Positions 16,375 to 25,799 are shown, counted from the stretch's first letter. The stretch: DNA of 64,000 bases from JBGSTR01 sp963707135 (GCA_963707135.1 CAVPOY010000021.1:1-64000), one strand, 5' to 3'. Notes: generated by a model not told the origin, from the letters alone. A program made the numbers and translations.

Positions 16375-17556
16375 TCAGCGGCCCCCCATCGCGACCTCTA
16401 CGGCCGCCGGCGGAAGCACCCGCACCAGCTGGCCGGGGACGACGCGCTGCAACCCGCCGCCGACGACGCGCGTATCGCTGTCCAGTGGACCCTGGACGTA
16501 GACGCGATCGCCATCCTGGTACAGGACCTCCACCGGCAGGGGGCGGATGCGGTGGTCCGCAGCGAGATCGGCCGCACCCTTCTCCGTCAACGGCTCGACC
16601 GCATAGGCCTGCCACAGGCCCCGAATCCCCTCGGTCAGAGCAGAGACCGGCAGCCAGATACCGCGCTCGGGCACCCGCTCCGAGAGCCGAAGATCCACCA
16701 GCTCTCCGGGCCGCAGACCGGCGGGCGTATCGATGGGCACGAACAGGGCGTCGATGGTGCGGGTCCCGGCGGCGCGGACCGGCAGGAGGGCGCGCAGGCG
16801 TGCGGGCAGGGTGTGTCCGCGCCAAACGAGCGGGTAGATTACGCCGGCGACCAAGCTGTCCGCCAAGGGACCGGCTACCCCGACCCGTACCTCGGGAGTC
16901 GCCCGCTCCTGGAGCTCGACCACCGGGCTCCCGGATCCGAGCACCCGACCCTCGTCGGCCAAGCGACGGATGATGACGCCTTCGAAGGGGGCGCGCAGCT
17001 CCGACTTCGCGATATCCAGGTCCACCGATGCGATTCGTGCCCGCGCCAGCTCAACCGCGGCCCGGGCGACGCTGGCGCCCTCGCGGGCCTCGTCGAGCGC
17101 CTGGCCGGTGACCGCACCCTGGTCGATCGAGCCGCGATAGCGCTTGAGAGTCGCCTCCGCCAGGGCCAAGTCGGCCTCTGCCGAGGCGAGCGCCGCGTTG
17201 AGCTCCTGCTGCCCCGCCTCGAGCAAGGCGGTATCCAGGCGCGCCAGCACTTGCCCGGCGGCCACGGACTCGCCCTCCGCGACCATCACTTGCCGAAGCA
17301 GCCCGGCTCTTTCAAAACCCAGTCCGCTTGTCCGATTGGCCTCAACCTGACCGGTGAAGACCCGGCGCAGCTCGTAGCCATCCGTCGGCTCGGCCGCGAG
17401 CACGGCGACTGCCAGAGCCGGCGCAACCGGGCCCTCGGTGGGAGCGGGACGCTCGAGTCGCGTTGCGACGAACCCGGCTGTTGGGACCAAGATCCCAACG
17501 CCGAGTGCCAGGGCGGCCATCGACAACAACGGTTTGCGATAGGTTGCGAGATTCAT
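16375..17556 (-). CDS. RND periplasmic adaptor (membrane fusion protein)
   Basis: A 393-residue HlyD/AcrA-family protein with one N-terminal hydrophobic segment (PLLSMAALALGVGILVPTAG) and a biotinyl-lipoyl half-motif (GLLRQVMVAEGESVAAGQVL). A helical hairpin spans about residues 100-165, the second lipoyl half is around ELRAPFEGVIIRRLADEG, and beta-barrel and membrane-proximal domains follow. It joins the permease downstream to an outer-membrane channel. It is the first gene of the efflux operon, divergent from the TetR regulator with an operator-like palindrome between. Confidence 0.9.
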   Translation of the reverse strand: MNLATYRKPLLSMAALALGVGILVPTAGFVATRLERPAPTEGPVAPALAVAVLAAEPTDGYELRRVFTGQVEANRTSGLGFERAGLLRQVMVAEGESVAAGQVLARLDTALLEAGQQELNAALASAEADLALAEATLKRYRGSIDQGAVTGQALDEAREGASVARAAVELARARIASVDLDIAKSELRAPFEGVIIRRLADEGRVLGSGSPVVELQERATPEVRVGVAGPLADSLVAGVIYPLVWRGHTLPARLRALLPVRAAGTRTIDALFVPIDTPAGLRPGELVDLRLSERVPERGIWLPVSALTEGIRGLWQAYAVEPLTEKGAADLAADHRIRPLPVEVLYQDGDRVYVQGPLDSDTRVVGGGLQRVVPGQLVRVLPPAAVEVAMGGR

Positions 17557-17641
17557 GATCCTGGCTCCGGTCGGCAGATTGGCACTCGGATGCGTAAGAG
17601 ATAGACTGAACGGTACGGTATGATATTAGTTAGAGTAAACT

Positions 17642-17661
17642 GGACTGTCTAGTCCTATAAT
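17642..17661. promoter_or_regulatory. TetR operator and -10 box in the efflux intergenic region
   Basis: GGACT-GTCT-AGTCC forms a 5-bp inverted repeat with 4-base spacer, immediately followed by a perfect TATAAT (17656-17661) upstream of the tetR start. The position between divergent genes and overlap with the promoter core suit repression of both transcripts. The -35 box is poor. Confidence 0.55.
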
Positions 17662-17675
17662 ACTGCGGAGAACCT

Positions 17676-18332
17676 GTGGCAGTTCAGAATGCACCGAGAG
17701 CGGGCCGCCCCAAGAGCGAAGAGAAACGCGCTGCGATCCTGGAGGCCGCAAGCACACTATTCCTCGAGAAGGGGCTTCAAGGCGCCAGCATGGACGCGGT
17801 AGCCCGGGAGGCGGGGGTCTCGAAGCAGACCGTCTACTCCCACTTCGAGAACAAGGACGAGCTTTTTCGCGCCTGCATCAAAGGCAAGATCGCGGCCTAC
17901 GGCTTCGCCGAGGACACCTTTCCCGGCGATGGCGATACGCGGGAGCTACTGTTCCAGCTTACCCGGCGCTTCATGGAGCTGATCTTCGACCCGGAGGTCA
18001 TCGCCATGCACCGAGTAGTCTCCGCCGAGGCCGCGAGCCACCCCCGTATCGCATCTCTTTTCTACGAGTCCGGCGCGGCCGCGACAAAACGCGCGGTAGG
18101 CGCCTTCCTGGACGACCTGGTCCGGCGCGGGGAGCTCGCGATCCCGGACGTGGACTATGCCGCTTGGCAGCTGGCGAATATGGCCTTCGGCAAGTTCCAC
18201 ATGCAGCTGCAGTTCGGTCTCATCGACCACGTGCCCGACGATGAGTTGGATGCCCACCTGCGGAGGGTGGTCGAGGACTTTGTGCGCCTTTACGGCGAAC
18301 CGCGTACGGAGCCGCGTGGGAGGGCCAGTTAG
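17676..18332 (+). CDS. TetR/AcrR-family transcriptional regulator
   Basis: A 218-residue repressor beginning at GTG. The HTH domain at residues 18-62 contains AAILEAASTLFLEKG and VAREAGVSKQTVYSHFENKD. The C-terminal ligand/dimer domain (AefR/TetR_C-like) includes FMELIFDPEVIAMHRVVSAE and ends in a basic tail. It is divergent from the efflux operon, so it most likely represses that operon and itself, with release by efflux substrates. The GTG was chosen because it directly precedes the conserved N-terminal arm (RAGRPKSEEKR). Confidence 0.88.
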   Translation: MAVQNAPRAGRPKSEEKRAAILEAASTLFLEKGLQGASMDAVAREAGVSKQTVYSHFENKDELFRACIKGKIAAYGFAEDTFPGDGDTRELLFQLTRRFMELIFDPEVIAMHRVVSAEAASHPRIASLFYESGAAATKRAVGAFLDDLVRRGELAIPDVDYAAWQLANMAFGKFHMQLQFGLIDHVPDDELDAHLRRVVEDFVRLYGEPRTEPRGRAS

Positions 18333-18582
18333 CCTGCAGCCCGCTGTCCCCGGGGCGATCGAGACCCGCTTGCGACCCAGCGATCCGGCCGGGCTGGGAA
18401 TCGCACTGCGCCGGGTACGTCGATGGATGAGCTGTCGACTATCATGTCCGTGGAAACATGCAGTCAGGCGACGACCGCGGCGGGATAGGTATCGTACTTT
18501 GACCACGACCACTTTGCCCCGCCAGAGATTCCTCCCGCGAGCATTTGCTTGCCCTACCTTCGGCGACCGACGTATACCCCGG

Positions 18583-19668
18583 ATGCCTGCCAGTCCCGGT
18601 GCGATATTTCGCGTCTGCCTCGTCCTCCTGGTCTTCGCCGTACTCCCGGTCCCGGCCGCGGACTCCGATGACGGCGCGCCCTCGGTGCGGGCCGTGCTCT
18701 TTTACTCCCCGGGTTCGGCCGAGAGCCGCGACTTCTTCGCCTTCTACCTCCCCGGGCTGCTCGAACGCTGGGGTTCGCGCCTACAGTTCGCCGGGATCGA
18801 CATCTCCGGTCAGCCGGGCGCGTCGGTTTATCGCGCGGCAGTGGACCGGTGGGGACTCCCTCCTGAGACGGACGGCAAACCGGTGGTCCTGGTCGGCGAC
18901 CAGACGCTGGTGGGTCTGAGCGCGATCGCCGGGGGCCTGGGGGACGACTTCGAGAGGCTCGCGAACGACCCGCGGGCCGCCGATTGGCCCGCCGTGCCTG
19001 CCCTCGACGCCCTCCTTCCGGAGGGGATACGGGAGATCGCGGCGCGAGTGGCCGGCCAAGGACCGACGACGTCGGAGGAGATACCCGTGGCCACCGATAA
19101 GGAAGCGTCGCGCGAAAGCCTAGCCAACGCCATGGCGGTGGTGGTGCTCATCGGTATGGCGGCGGCCGTGATCCACGCCATGACGCGACTGCGGCCCGGA
19201 AGTGGGACCAAACCCGGTACAAGGTGCGTCTGGCTCCTGCCGGTTGTCCTGCTCGCGGGGCTCGGAATCTCGGGATACACGGCCTACACCGCGCTGGCCC
19301 ACGCTCCGCTGGTGTGCGGCCCGATCGGCAGCTGTGCCGAGGTGCAGGCAAGCGAATACGCCAAGGTCTTTGGCGTCCCCCTGGGCGTCCTCGGCGTTGT
19401 CGGCTATCTGCTCATCCTGGTCACGTGGCTGTTTGCCAGGAGGCGCTCGCCACGGGGCGGGGGCTGGCATTGGGTGGCGTGGGCGATCGCACTCGTCGGC
19501 GTGCTCTTCTCGCTGCGGCTGACCGCGCTGGAGCCCTTCGTAATCGGCGCGACCTGCCTGTGGTGTCTCGGCTCGGCTATCTGCATGACGCTCGTCTTCT
19601 GGCTGCTCTCCGGGTTCGCCAGGGCCGATGACCGAAGCCGGGCGGGCCGCGATCGGAAGGTCGCCTAG
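18583..19668 (+). CDS. VKOR-family disulfide-forming oxidoreductase with Cys-less thioredoxin-like N-domain
   Basis: A 361-residue protein with a signal peptide (VCLVLLVFAVLPVPAA) and a periplasmic thioredoxin-like domain at residues ~25-150. It starts AVLFYSPGSAESRDFF, where the usual CxxC is replaced by non-cysteine residues. A C-terminal VKOR four-helix domain follows, with loop cysteines C245 and C251 (CGPIGSC), the SEYAKVFGVPLGVLG motif and the redox centre C325-L-W-C328. VKOR homologues reoxidise DsbA-like partners using quinone. A fused but redox-dead Trx domain suggests substrate docking instead of electron transfer. The gene stands alone. Later starts would remove the signal peptide. 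Confidence 0.85.
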   Translation: MPASPGAIFRVCLVLLVFAVLPVPAADSDDGAPSVRAVLFYSPGSAESRDFFAFYLPGLLERWGSRLQFAGIDISGQPGASVYRAAVDRWGLPPETDGKPVVLVGDQTLVGLSAIAGGLGDDFERLANDPRAADWPAVPALDALLPEGIREIAARVAGQGPTTSEEIPVATDKEASRESLANAMAVVVLIGMAAAVIHAMTRLRPGSGTKPGTRCVWLLPVVLLAGLGISGYTAYTALAHAPLVCGPIGSCAEVQASEYAKVFGVPLGVLGVVGYLLILVTWLFARRRSPRGGGWHWVAWAIALVGVLFSLRLTALEPFVIGATCLWCLGSAICMTLVFWLLSGFARADDRSRAGRDRKVA

Positions 19669-19682
19669 CCCTCGGGACAATC

Positions 19683-19703
19683 ACCCCCTGCCGGCAAGGG
19701 GGT
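19683..19703 (+). terminator. terminator-like hairpin after the VKOR gene
   Basis: 7-bp arms ACCCCCT/AGGGGGT enclose the self-complementary TGCCGGCA, 15 bases after the stop. There is no U-tract, so it may be a processing or stability hairpin. Confidence 0.4.
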
Positions 19704-19924
19704 ATCGAACAGTGGCGCTTGCTTAAGCAGATTCCACCCGACATACGCCAGGTCTAGGCAGACGCCGATCAAATGTCATACCGGCTTACGATCAGCTCGC
19801 GATTGGAAAGCGCGGGTTACGGATAGTCATAGTTACCATAAGGTTGCGTAACGTTATCAGGCCCGCATCCCCGCCCCACGGGGAGCGCAATTGATCGGCG
19901 CCTCTCTTATCCAGTGGCGGAACG

Positions 19925-21340
19925 CTAGGCGTCGCCGTCGAACCCGTTCTCTTCGGCCAGCCGGTGCAGGCTCTTGGGGGCGACCTGCGGTGGCTCGCGG
20001 GTTCGGGTCCAGGGCCCCAGGCGCTTGGGCTGCAGGCCTCTCAGCAGCGAGGCGAGACGGCCCAGCGTCCGGTACCGCGCCGGCCGCTCGCAGGCCCAGC
20101 TCCAAAAGCCCCAGATACGCGCCTGTAGCGGCTTGCGCCGGGCCGCGCGACCGCTGACCTCGGAGCCAATCGCGCCCTGAACGGCCTCGAAGCGCAGGCG
20201 GTTCAACAGGCTCGGGATCGGGATACGCACCGGACAGACCTCGGCGCAGGCGCCGCAGAGGCTCGATGCCTCGGCCATCTCGCCGCGGGCCGCGAGTCCT
20301 TGAAGCTGCGGCTCGAGGATGCTTCCGATCGGTCCGGGGTAAACGGTGCCGTAGGCGTGGCCGCCGAGGCGGGTGTAGACGGGGCAGTGGTTCATGCAGG
20401 CCGCGCAGCGGATGCAGCGCAGCGTCTGCCTCAACTCCGGGTCGGCAAAGATGCGCGAGCGGCCGTTGTCCAGCAGCAGCAGGTGGACCTCCCTGGGGCC
20501 GTCCCGCTCGCCGGGCCTCCGGGGCCCGCTGATCATGTTGAAGTAGGTCGTGATCGGCTGGCCGGTTGCCGACCGGGTCAGCAGCGTCAGCAGTGGCGGG
20601 ACGTGGGCCAACCGGGCGACCACCTTCTCGATGCCCATGACGGCCACGTGCAGATCCGGGGCCGTCGTGCACATCCGGCCGTTGCCCTCGTTCTCGACCA
20701 GGCACAGGGTGCCTGTCTCGGCGACCGCGAAGTTCACGCCCGAGAGACCGGCCTTCATTCCTTGGAAGCGCTCGCGCATGATCCGGCGCGCCGCCGCGGT
20801 CATCTCCTCGACGTCCTCGCTGTAGGGGATGTCGGGGAAGCGGTCCCCGAACAGGGCGGCGATCTCGTAGCGGTCCTTGTGGATCGCGGGCGCGACGATG
20901 TGCGACGGGGTCTCGCCGGCATGTTGGATGATGAACTCCCCGAGATCGGTCTCGACCGGCTCGATGCCCTTGGCGGCGAGGAAATGGTTGAGCCCCATCT
21001 CCTCGGAGACCATCGACTTGCCCTTGAACAGCTCCCGGGCGCCCGCCCGCTCCAGGATGTCGAGCAGGATCCGGTTACCCTCGTCGGCGTCCGCGGCCCA
21101 ATGGACCTGGATGCCGTTGCTTGCGCAACTGCGCTCCAGCTCCTCGAGCAGCTCGGGCAGCCGCGCCAGGGCATGGGCGCGGATGGCGCGACCCTGGTCC
21201 CTCAATTCCTCCAACTCGGCCGAGTCAGGAAAGGCCTTGAGCCGCTTGACCACCAGTCCGTCCATCGCCCGGCGGATGTTGGCGCGAACGCGCTCCTTTC
21301 CGAGCGCATCGGCGATCGCGACCCTGAGCTCAGTTGTCAT
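19925..21340 (-). CDS. lutB: LutB lactate-utilisation iron-sulfur protein
   Basis: A 471-residue cytosolic subunit of the LutABC L-lactate oxidase. The large N-terminal LUD domain (GVNFAVAETGTLCLVENEGN) is followed by two ferredoxin-type clusters, CIRCAACMNHCPVY and CGACAEVCPV, and a C-terminal LutB domain ending with LHRLAEENG. ATG at 21340 overlaps lutA by 11 bases, so the pair is an operon. No lutC follows: after the stop there is only non-coding sequence and then a convergent gene. LutC must be elsewhere or absent. Confidence 0.93.
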   Translation of the reverse strand: MTTELRVAIADALGKERVRANIRRAMDGLVVKRLKAFPDSAELEELRDQGRAIRAHALARLPELLEELERSCASNGIQVHWAADADEGNRILLDILERAGARELFKGKSMVSEEMGLNHFLAAKGIEPVETDLGEFIIQHAGETPSHIVAPAIHKDRYEIAALFGDRFPDIPYSEDVEEMTAAARRIMRERFQGMKAGLSGVNFAVAETGTLCLVENEGNGRMCTTAPDLHVAVMGIEKVVARLAHVPPLLTLLTRSATGQPITTYFNMISGPRRPGERDGPREVHLLLLDNGRSRIFADPELRQTLRCIRCAACMNHCPVYTRLGGHAYGTVYPGPIGSILEPQLQGLAARGEMAEASSLCGACAEVCPVRIPIPSLLNRLRFEAVQGAIGSEVSGRAARRKPLQARIWGFWSWACERPARYRTLGRLASLLRGLQPKRLGPWTRTREPPQVAPKSLHRLAEENGFDGDA

Positions 21341-22073
21341 GGCTGGTGCGCTCCCAGAGGAACTCGGCAATGTGCTTGACGGCGGGCCCGGCGCCTTGCC
21401 GTGCGAAGGTGCCGGAGAGGTTCATCAGGCAGCCGCAATCCTGACCGACCAGCATCTGGGCGCCGGTGGCCGCGATGGCCCCGGTCTTGTCCGCGGCCAT
21501 GGCCGCGGAGATCTCCGGTTGCTTCACCGAGAAGGTTCCGCCGAACCCGCAACATTCGTAGGCCTTTTCCGGCTCGACGGCCTCGACATTCGCGAGCCGG
21601 CCGAGCAGATCGAGTGTCGCCGGCGCGACGCCCATTTCCCTGCGCGCCGAGCAGGAGTTGTGCACCGCGACCCGCAACGGCGGACCCAGGTCCTCGAGCG
21701 GCCGCTCCAGGATCCGGGCAAGCAGGTCGGTGAGCTCCACCACGCGCGCCGCCAGCGCCGCGGCCCGCTCGGCGTCCGGTGTGCCCGCGAACAGGACCGG
21801 GTAGTGGACCTTCAGCATCCCGGCGCAGGAGGCTGACGGTACGACCACCGGCAGGTCGCCGGCAAGCGCGTCCAGCTGGGCGCGGGCAACCCGGCGCGCC
21901 TCGTTCCGGTAGCCGGAGTTGTAGGCGGGCTGGCCGCAGCAGGTCTGGCCCTGGGGGTATAGGACGCGGATGCCCTCGCGCCGGAGAAGGCGCATCGCGG
22001 ACAGGCCGGCGTTCGGGAAGAGCAGGTCGACCAGGCATGTGCCGAAGAACAGGACGGAGTCGGGTTTGGTCAT
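21330..22073 (-). CDS. lutA: LutA lactate-utilisation protein (CCG-domain, heterodisulfide reductase-like)
   Basis: A 247-residue protein with two cysteine-rich CCG domains: TCCGQPAYNSG with preceding GTCLVDLLFPN, and ECCGFGGTFSVKQPE with HNSCSARREMG. These bind iron-sulfur clusters and pass electrons from lactate oxidation. ATG at 22073 was chosen because MTKPDSVLFFGTCLVD is the family N-terminus. It is first gene of a two-gene lutAB operon, divergent from a glycosyltransferase gene. No GntR/LldR-type regulator is visible nearby. Confidence 0.92.
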   Translation of the reverse strand: MTKPDSVLFFGTCLVDLLFPNAGLSAMRLLRREGIRVLYPQGQTCCGQPAYNSGYRNEARRVARAQLDALAGDLPVVVPSASCAGMLKVHYPVLFAGTPDAERAAALAARVVELTDLLARILERPLEDLGPPLRVAVHNSCSARREMGVAPATLDLLGRLANVEAVEPEKAYECCGFGGTFSVKQPEISAAMAADKTGAIAATGAQMLVGQDCGCLMNLSGTFARQGAGPAVKHIAEFLWERTSHDN

Positions 22074-22204
22074 GGATTGCCTTCCAAATAGCCACCGCCG
22101 CCGCGGCAGATCAACGGTATGCCCGCAATCATAACCGCGACCGCCGCCGCGCGGCGGCCATTCGAGTATCATCGAAGGCTCTCGTCACCGAGCCCTCCGC
22201 CGTC

Positions 22205-23317
22205 GTGCCCGATACGCCCGCCCCGCTAGCCGTCTTCGCGTCCTTCTCCGGAACCGGCGGCGTCGAGCGGATGCTGATCAGTCTGATCCGCGGTTTCGTA
22301 GACCTGGGCCAACCGGTGGAACTGGTATACGTGCGTCGCGACAGCCCCCACCTGGCCCGACTCCCCGATCAGGTGCGCCAGGTGGGGCTGGGTGTGGGGC
22401 ACACCTTGAGCGCGGTGCCGGCGCTGGCCCGGTATCTCCGCCGGCGGCGCCCGGCGGCGCTGTTGGCGGCGAAAGATCGGGCCGGGCGCGCGGCGGTGCT
22501 CGCGCGGGGCCTTGCCGGAGTCCCGACGCCGATCGTGCTGCGCCTGGGGACCAATCTGTCGACCGCGATGGCGGAGCGGACGGCGGCCGAGCGCTGGCTG
22601 CGGTATCTGCCGATCCGGTTGCTCTACCCCCGCGTCGATCGCATCGTCGCCGTCTCGGTCGGTGTCGCCGACGACACCGCGGCCATTTCCGGCGTGCCGC
22701 GCGAGGCCATCTCGGTCATCCGCAACCCGGTCATAACGCCGGAGCTCGCTGCCGAGGCGGCGCAGCCGTGTACGCACCCCTGGCTCGAAGCCGGGGAGCC
22801 CCCTGTCATCGTCGGCGCGGGGCGGCTGCAGCGCCAGAAGGACTTCCCGACGCTGATTCGCGCCTTCGCCCGCGTGCGAGCGGGACGGACGTGCCGGCTG
22901 GTGATCCTGGGGGAGGGCGCGGAGCGGCAGAGGCTGGAGTCCCTGATTACGGGGCTGGGCCTGACCGCCAGCGTCGATCTGCCGGGATTCCAGGCAAACC
23001 CCTACCCATTGCTGGCGCGCGCGGCGCTGTTCGCGCTGTCCTCGGCCTGGGAGGGGTCACCGAACGTGTTGACCGAGGCGATGGCGCTCGGTGTCCCGGT
23101 GGTCTCTACCGACTGCCCGAGCGGCCCGTCGGAACTGCTCGACGGTGGGCGTTACGGGTCCCTGGTGCCGGTCGGCGACGTCGACGCGCTGGCGGCGGCC
23201 ATGACGCGCACGCTGGACGATCATCCGACGCCTGCGGTCCTCGAGGCCGCGGTCGCCGAGTACGAGCAGGGGTACAGCGCTCGCCGTTACCTCGAGGTCC
23301 TTGGCCTTGGGACCTGA
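22205..23317 (+). CDS. GT4-family glycosyltransferase
   Basis: A 370-residue GT-B enzyme. The N-terminal domain begins VFASFSGTGGVERMLISLI (the GGxERxL motif of group 1 transferases). The C-terminal donor domain has VGAGRLQRQKDFPTLIRAF, LVILGEGAERQRLE and the EX7E region SSAWEGSPNVLTEAMALGVP, then STDCPSGPSELL. The start is the GTG at 22205 just before the conserved N-terminus. Relatives work in lipopolysaccharide or capsule assembly. It is not in an obvious glycan cluster: lutA is divergent and trkH follows 60 bases downstream. Confidence 0.85.
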   Translation: MPDTPAPLAVFASFSGTGGVERMLISLIRGFVDLGQPVELVYVRRDSPHLARLPDQVRQVGLGVGHTLSAVPALARYLRRRRPAALLAAKDRAGRAAVLARGLAGVPTPIVLRLGTNLSTAMAERTAAERWLRYLPIRLLYPRVDRIVAVSVGVADDTAAISGVPREAISVIRNPVITPELAAEAAQPCTHPWLEAGEPPVIVGAGRLQRQKDFPTLIRAFARVRAGRTCRLVILGEGAERQRLESLITGLGLTASVDLPGFQANPYPLLARAALFALSSAWEGSPNVLTEAMALGVPVVSTDCPSGPSELLDGGRYGSLVPVGDVDALAAAMTRTLDDHPTPAVLEAAVAEYEQGYSARRYLEVLGLGT

Positions 23318-23377
23318 CGAGCCGGGACTGGTGCTCGGCCCGCTGCCCACCGTGGGGATGATAACCGGGGAGTGTCG

Positions 23378-24823
23378 ATGCGCCTGTCGCTGATCGTCCG
23401 CGTCATCGGCGTCTACGCGATGATATTCGGCGCCACGCTGATGGGACCGGTACTGGTCGGTGTCTGGTATCGGGAATCCGAGGCCGCCCACTTCCTGTGG
23501 CCGATGGCCGGCTCGATCGGTTTCGGCACGCTGCTTTGGGTGGCCGGGCGTCGCCATGTCCGGGAGCTCGGTGTGCGCGACGGCTATCTGGTCGTCTCGC
23601 TGTTTTGGGTCCTGATGAGCCTGCTCGGCGCCTGGCCGCTGGTGAATGCACTGGGCCTTTCGCCGGCCGATGCTTTGTTCGAATCCACCTCGGGTGTCAC
23701 GACCACGGGCGCGACCGTCATCACCGGGCTCGATGCGCTGCCCCGTTCGGTGCTCTTCTACCGTCAGCAATTGCAGTGGTATGGCGGAATGGGCCTGGTG
23801 GTCCTGGGCGTCGCGGTCATGCCGATGCTGGGCATCGGCGGCATGCAGCTCTACCGAGCCGAGGCACCGGGCCCGCTCAAAGAGGAGAAGCTGACGCCGC
23901 GGCTGACACAGACCGCTCAGGCTCTGTGGCTCATCTATCTGAGTCTCACGGCGGCCTGCGCACTGGGATACTGGTTGGCCGGCATGACGCCGTTCGATGC
24001 CGTCGCCCACAGCCTCTCGACCCTGTCCACCGGTGGGTTCTCGACCCACGACGCGAGCATCGGCTACTACCAGAGCCAGGACGTCGAGGCGGTCGCGGTG
24101 GTCTTCATGGTGCTCGCGTCGCTGAACTTCGGCGTCCACTACGCGGCCTGGCTTCGATTAAGCCCAATTCCGTATCTGCGCGACGTCGAGGCCCGGGCGT
24201 TCTTCGCTTTCGTGCTCGGCATGGTGCTTCTGGTCACCCTGATACTGCGCTTCGAGGGCGCCTACGAGCATATTCACCTGAGCCTGCGGGACGCGGCCTT
24301 CGTCGTCGTCTCGGTGGTCACGAGCACCGGGTTCGGCACCGTGGACTTCGCCCACTGGCCGGATTTCCTCCCCATCCTGTTGATCTACGCGAGCTTCGTG
24401 GGTGGCTGCGGGGGATCGACGGCCGGCGGCATGAAGGTGCTGCGGGTGCTGCTGATGGTCAAGCAGGGTGCGCTTGAGATTCGCCAACTCGTCCATCCCC
24501 GGGCGCAACTTCCGTTACGTCTCGGGCGGCGCGTGGTCGACAATGAGCTGGCGCGGTCGGTGTGGGGCTTCTTCGCCCTCTACACGGCCGCGCTCGCCGT
24601 GCTGACCCTGCTGATGGTTCACGCGGGACTCGTGCCGCTGGATGCCTTCAGTGCGGTAGCGACCTGCCTCAACAATCTCGGCCCCGGGCTCGGCGAGGTG
24701 GCCTCCAACTTCCAGGGCGTCAGCGATCTAGGCAAGCTGCTCGGGGTGGTCGGGATGCTGCTCGGGCGCCTGGAGGTGCTGACCATCCTGGTCATCCTGT
24801 CGCCCGGCTTCTGGAGACGCTGA
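23378..24823 (+). CDS. trkH: TrkH-type potassium uptake channel subunit
   Basis: A 481-residue membrane protein of the TrkH/KtrB superfamily. It has four MPM repeats with selectivity loops STSGVTTTGATV, STLSTGGFSTHD, VVTSTGFGTVDF and ATCLNNLGPGLG, and an N-terminal pair of TM helices. ATG at 23378 was chosen for the GGGGAG box 5 bases upstream (a GTG two codons earlier is possible). TrkH needs the cytosolic gating protein TrkA, which is not adjacent. Confidence 0.93.
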   Translation: MRLSLIVRVIGVYAMIFGATLMGPVLVGVWYRESEAAHFLWPMAGSIGFGTLLWVAGRRHVRELGVRDGYLVVSLFWVLMSLLGAWPLVNALGLSPADALFESTSGVTTTGATVITGLDALPRSVLFYRQQLQWYGGMGLVVLGVAVMPMLGIGGMQLYRAEAPGPLKEEKLTPRLTQTAQALWLIYLSLTAACALGYWLAGMTPFDAVAHSLSTLSTGGFSTHDASIGYYQSQDVEAVAVVFMVLASLNFGVHYAAWLRLSPIPYLRDVEARAFFAFVLGMVLLVTLILRFEGAYEHIHLSLRDAAFVVVSVVTSTGFGTVDFAHWPDFLPILLIYASFVGGCGGSTAGGMKVLRVLLMVKQGALEIRQLVHPRAQLPLRLGRRVVDNELARSVWGFFALYTAALAVLTLLMVHAGLVPLDAFSAVATCLNNLGPGLGEVASNFQGVSDLGKLLGVVGMLLGRLEVLTILVILSPGFWRR

Positions 24824-24889
24824 ACGCCGGCGGACTCTGCGGCCGGCCGGAGGCGCCCCCGGTGCGCCAGGGCCCGATACCAGAGGCAT

Positions 24890-25474
24890 CTACCCGGCGA
24901 GGCTCTGGCCCCGCGGACCGACCGCGGCCAAGCGGCGGTGGTAGAAACTCGCGTAACGGCTGTCCTCGGCGATCGCGTGCTCCAGGAACCATCGCTTTAT
25001 TCCCTGGAGGGTCTCGGGACACAGCGAGCCGTTTGTCAGCAAGTCGCGTCTGACTTCCGAGAGCTCGGCGAGTTGCATGGCGTGCTCGCAGCTATGCGCT
25101 TGAAACGACGGGTAGTCGATCGCCCTGAGGAGCTTTTCCTCGGCGTCGAAATGCTCGCGCATTCGGTCGATCAGGTCGTCCAGCGCACCTATCCGGGTCG
25201 CCGGCGTGCTACGCGGTGCTGGATCGTCCTCGTCGGGGCCGGAAAATTCCCCCGCGCATGCATCCGCGAGCCGGTTGATCAGACGAGCGATGTCCTGATG
25301 GTCGCGGTCTACCCAGACGATTCCGGTCTTCCACCCATCGCGCCAGGTCAGGAACAGGGCCGCGGGTCGGGCGGCGCCGTCGGTTCGTGGCGAAATCGCG
25401 GCGACATGGGCGCCGGGGCGCGCAACGTCCTGCAGGTGCTGGCGGGGTGAGCGCGGGTGCGGCGACATCGGCAT
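24890..25474 (-). CDS. bacteriohemerythrin
   Basis: A 194-residue non-haem diiron oxygen-binding protein. Iron ligands are visible in order: DRDHQDIARLIN, REHFDAEEKLL (His and Glu), FQAHSCEHAMQL (two His) and WFLEHAIAEDSRY (His, Asp). The helical core starts at LTWRDGWKTGIVWVDRDHQ. About 40 residues precede it that are not typical, so translation may begin further in. Such proteins serve in O2 storage or delivery, or sensing. It is convergent with trkH and isolated otherwise. Confidence 0.8.
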   Translation of the reverse strand: MPMSPHPRSPRQHLQDVARPGAHVAAISPRTDGAARPAALFLTWRDGWKTGIVWVDRDHQDIARLINRLADACAGEFSGPDEDDPAPRSTPATRIGALDDLIDRMREHFDAEEKLLRAIDYPSFQAHSCEHAMQLAELSEVRRDLLTNGSLCPETLQGIKRWFLEHAIAEDSRYASFYHRRLAAVGPRGQSLAG

Positions 25475-25799
25475 TGGTGGGCCCCTCCATCTTGGAAGAC
25501 CGGACGGTTAGAGATAGAAGCCTACGCCAACCCTGCCCATGGTTTCCGTGACCGAGTCCCCGGCCCGTGGAATGGCCTTCATCCGGCAAAGGCCCCTCAC
25601 CCCGGACTTCTCCCAACGGGAGGAGGGGAGAAGGGGCCCGTTCGGCGCGTACTTTCGCGATCAGCGTCGATTATTCCGTGCGCGGGTTTCGCGCTAGCAT
25701 GCGTTGCGCGAGTATCGACTCGCGCCGGGGCCTGGATCGCCGCGGCGATGCGGCGGCAATCAGGAGCGCATCGCGGCGCGGGCGTATCGCGGTGGATAG
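25475..25799. other. intergenic region with GC-rich repeat
   Basis: No gene. It contains the palindrome 25591-25638 and then a stretch (25680-25799) with several GGA triplets and short GC-rich self-complementary segments that lead into the structured leader of the next gene. It probably includes the aas promoter, but no clear boxes were seen. Confidence 0.5.
25591..25638. repeat. GC-rich interspersed palindrome
   Basis: Outer arms GGCCCCT/AGGGGCC with an inner TCTCCC...GGGAGGA element. Similar CCCTC...GAGGG or CTCCC...GGGAG palindromes lie at about 9828-9866, 29621-29642, 32879-32899 and 39850-39880, always outside genes. Confidence 0.5.
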
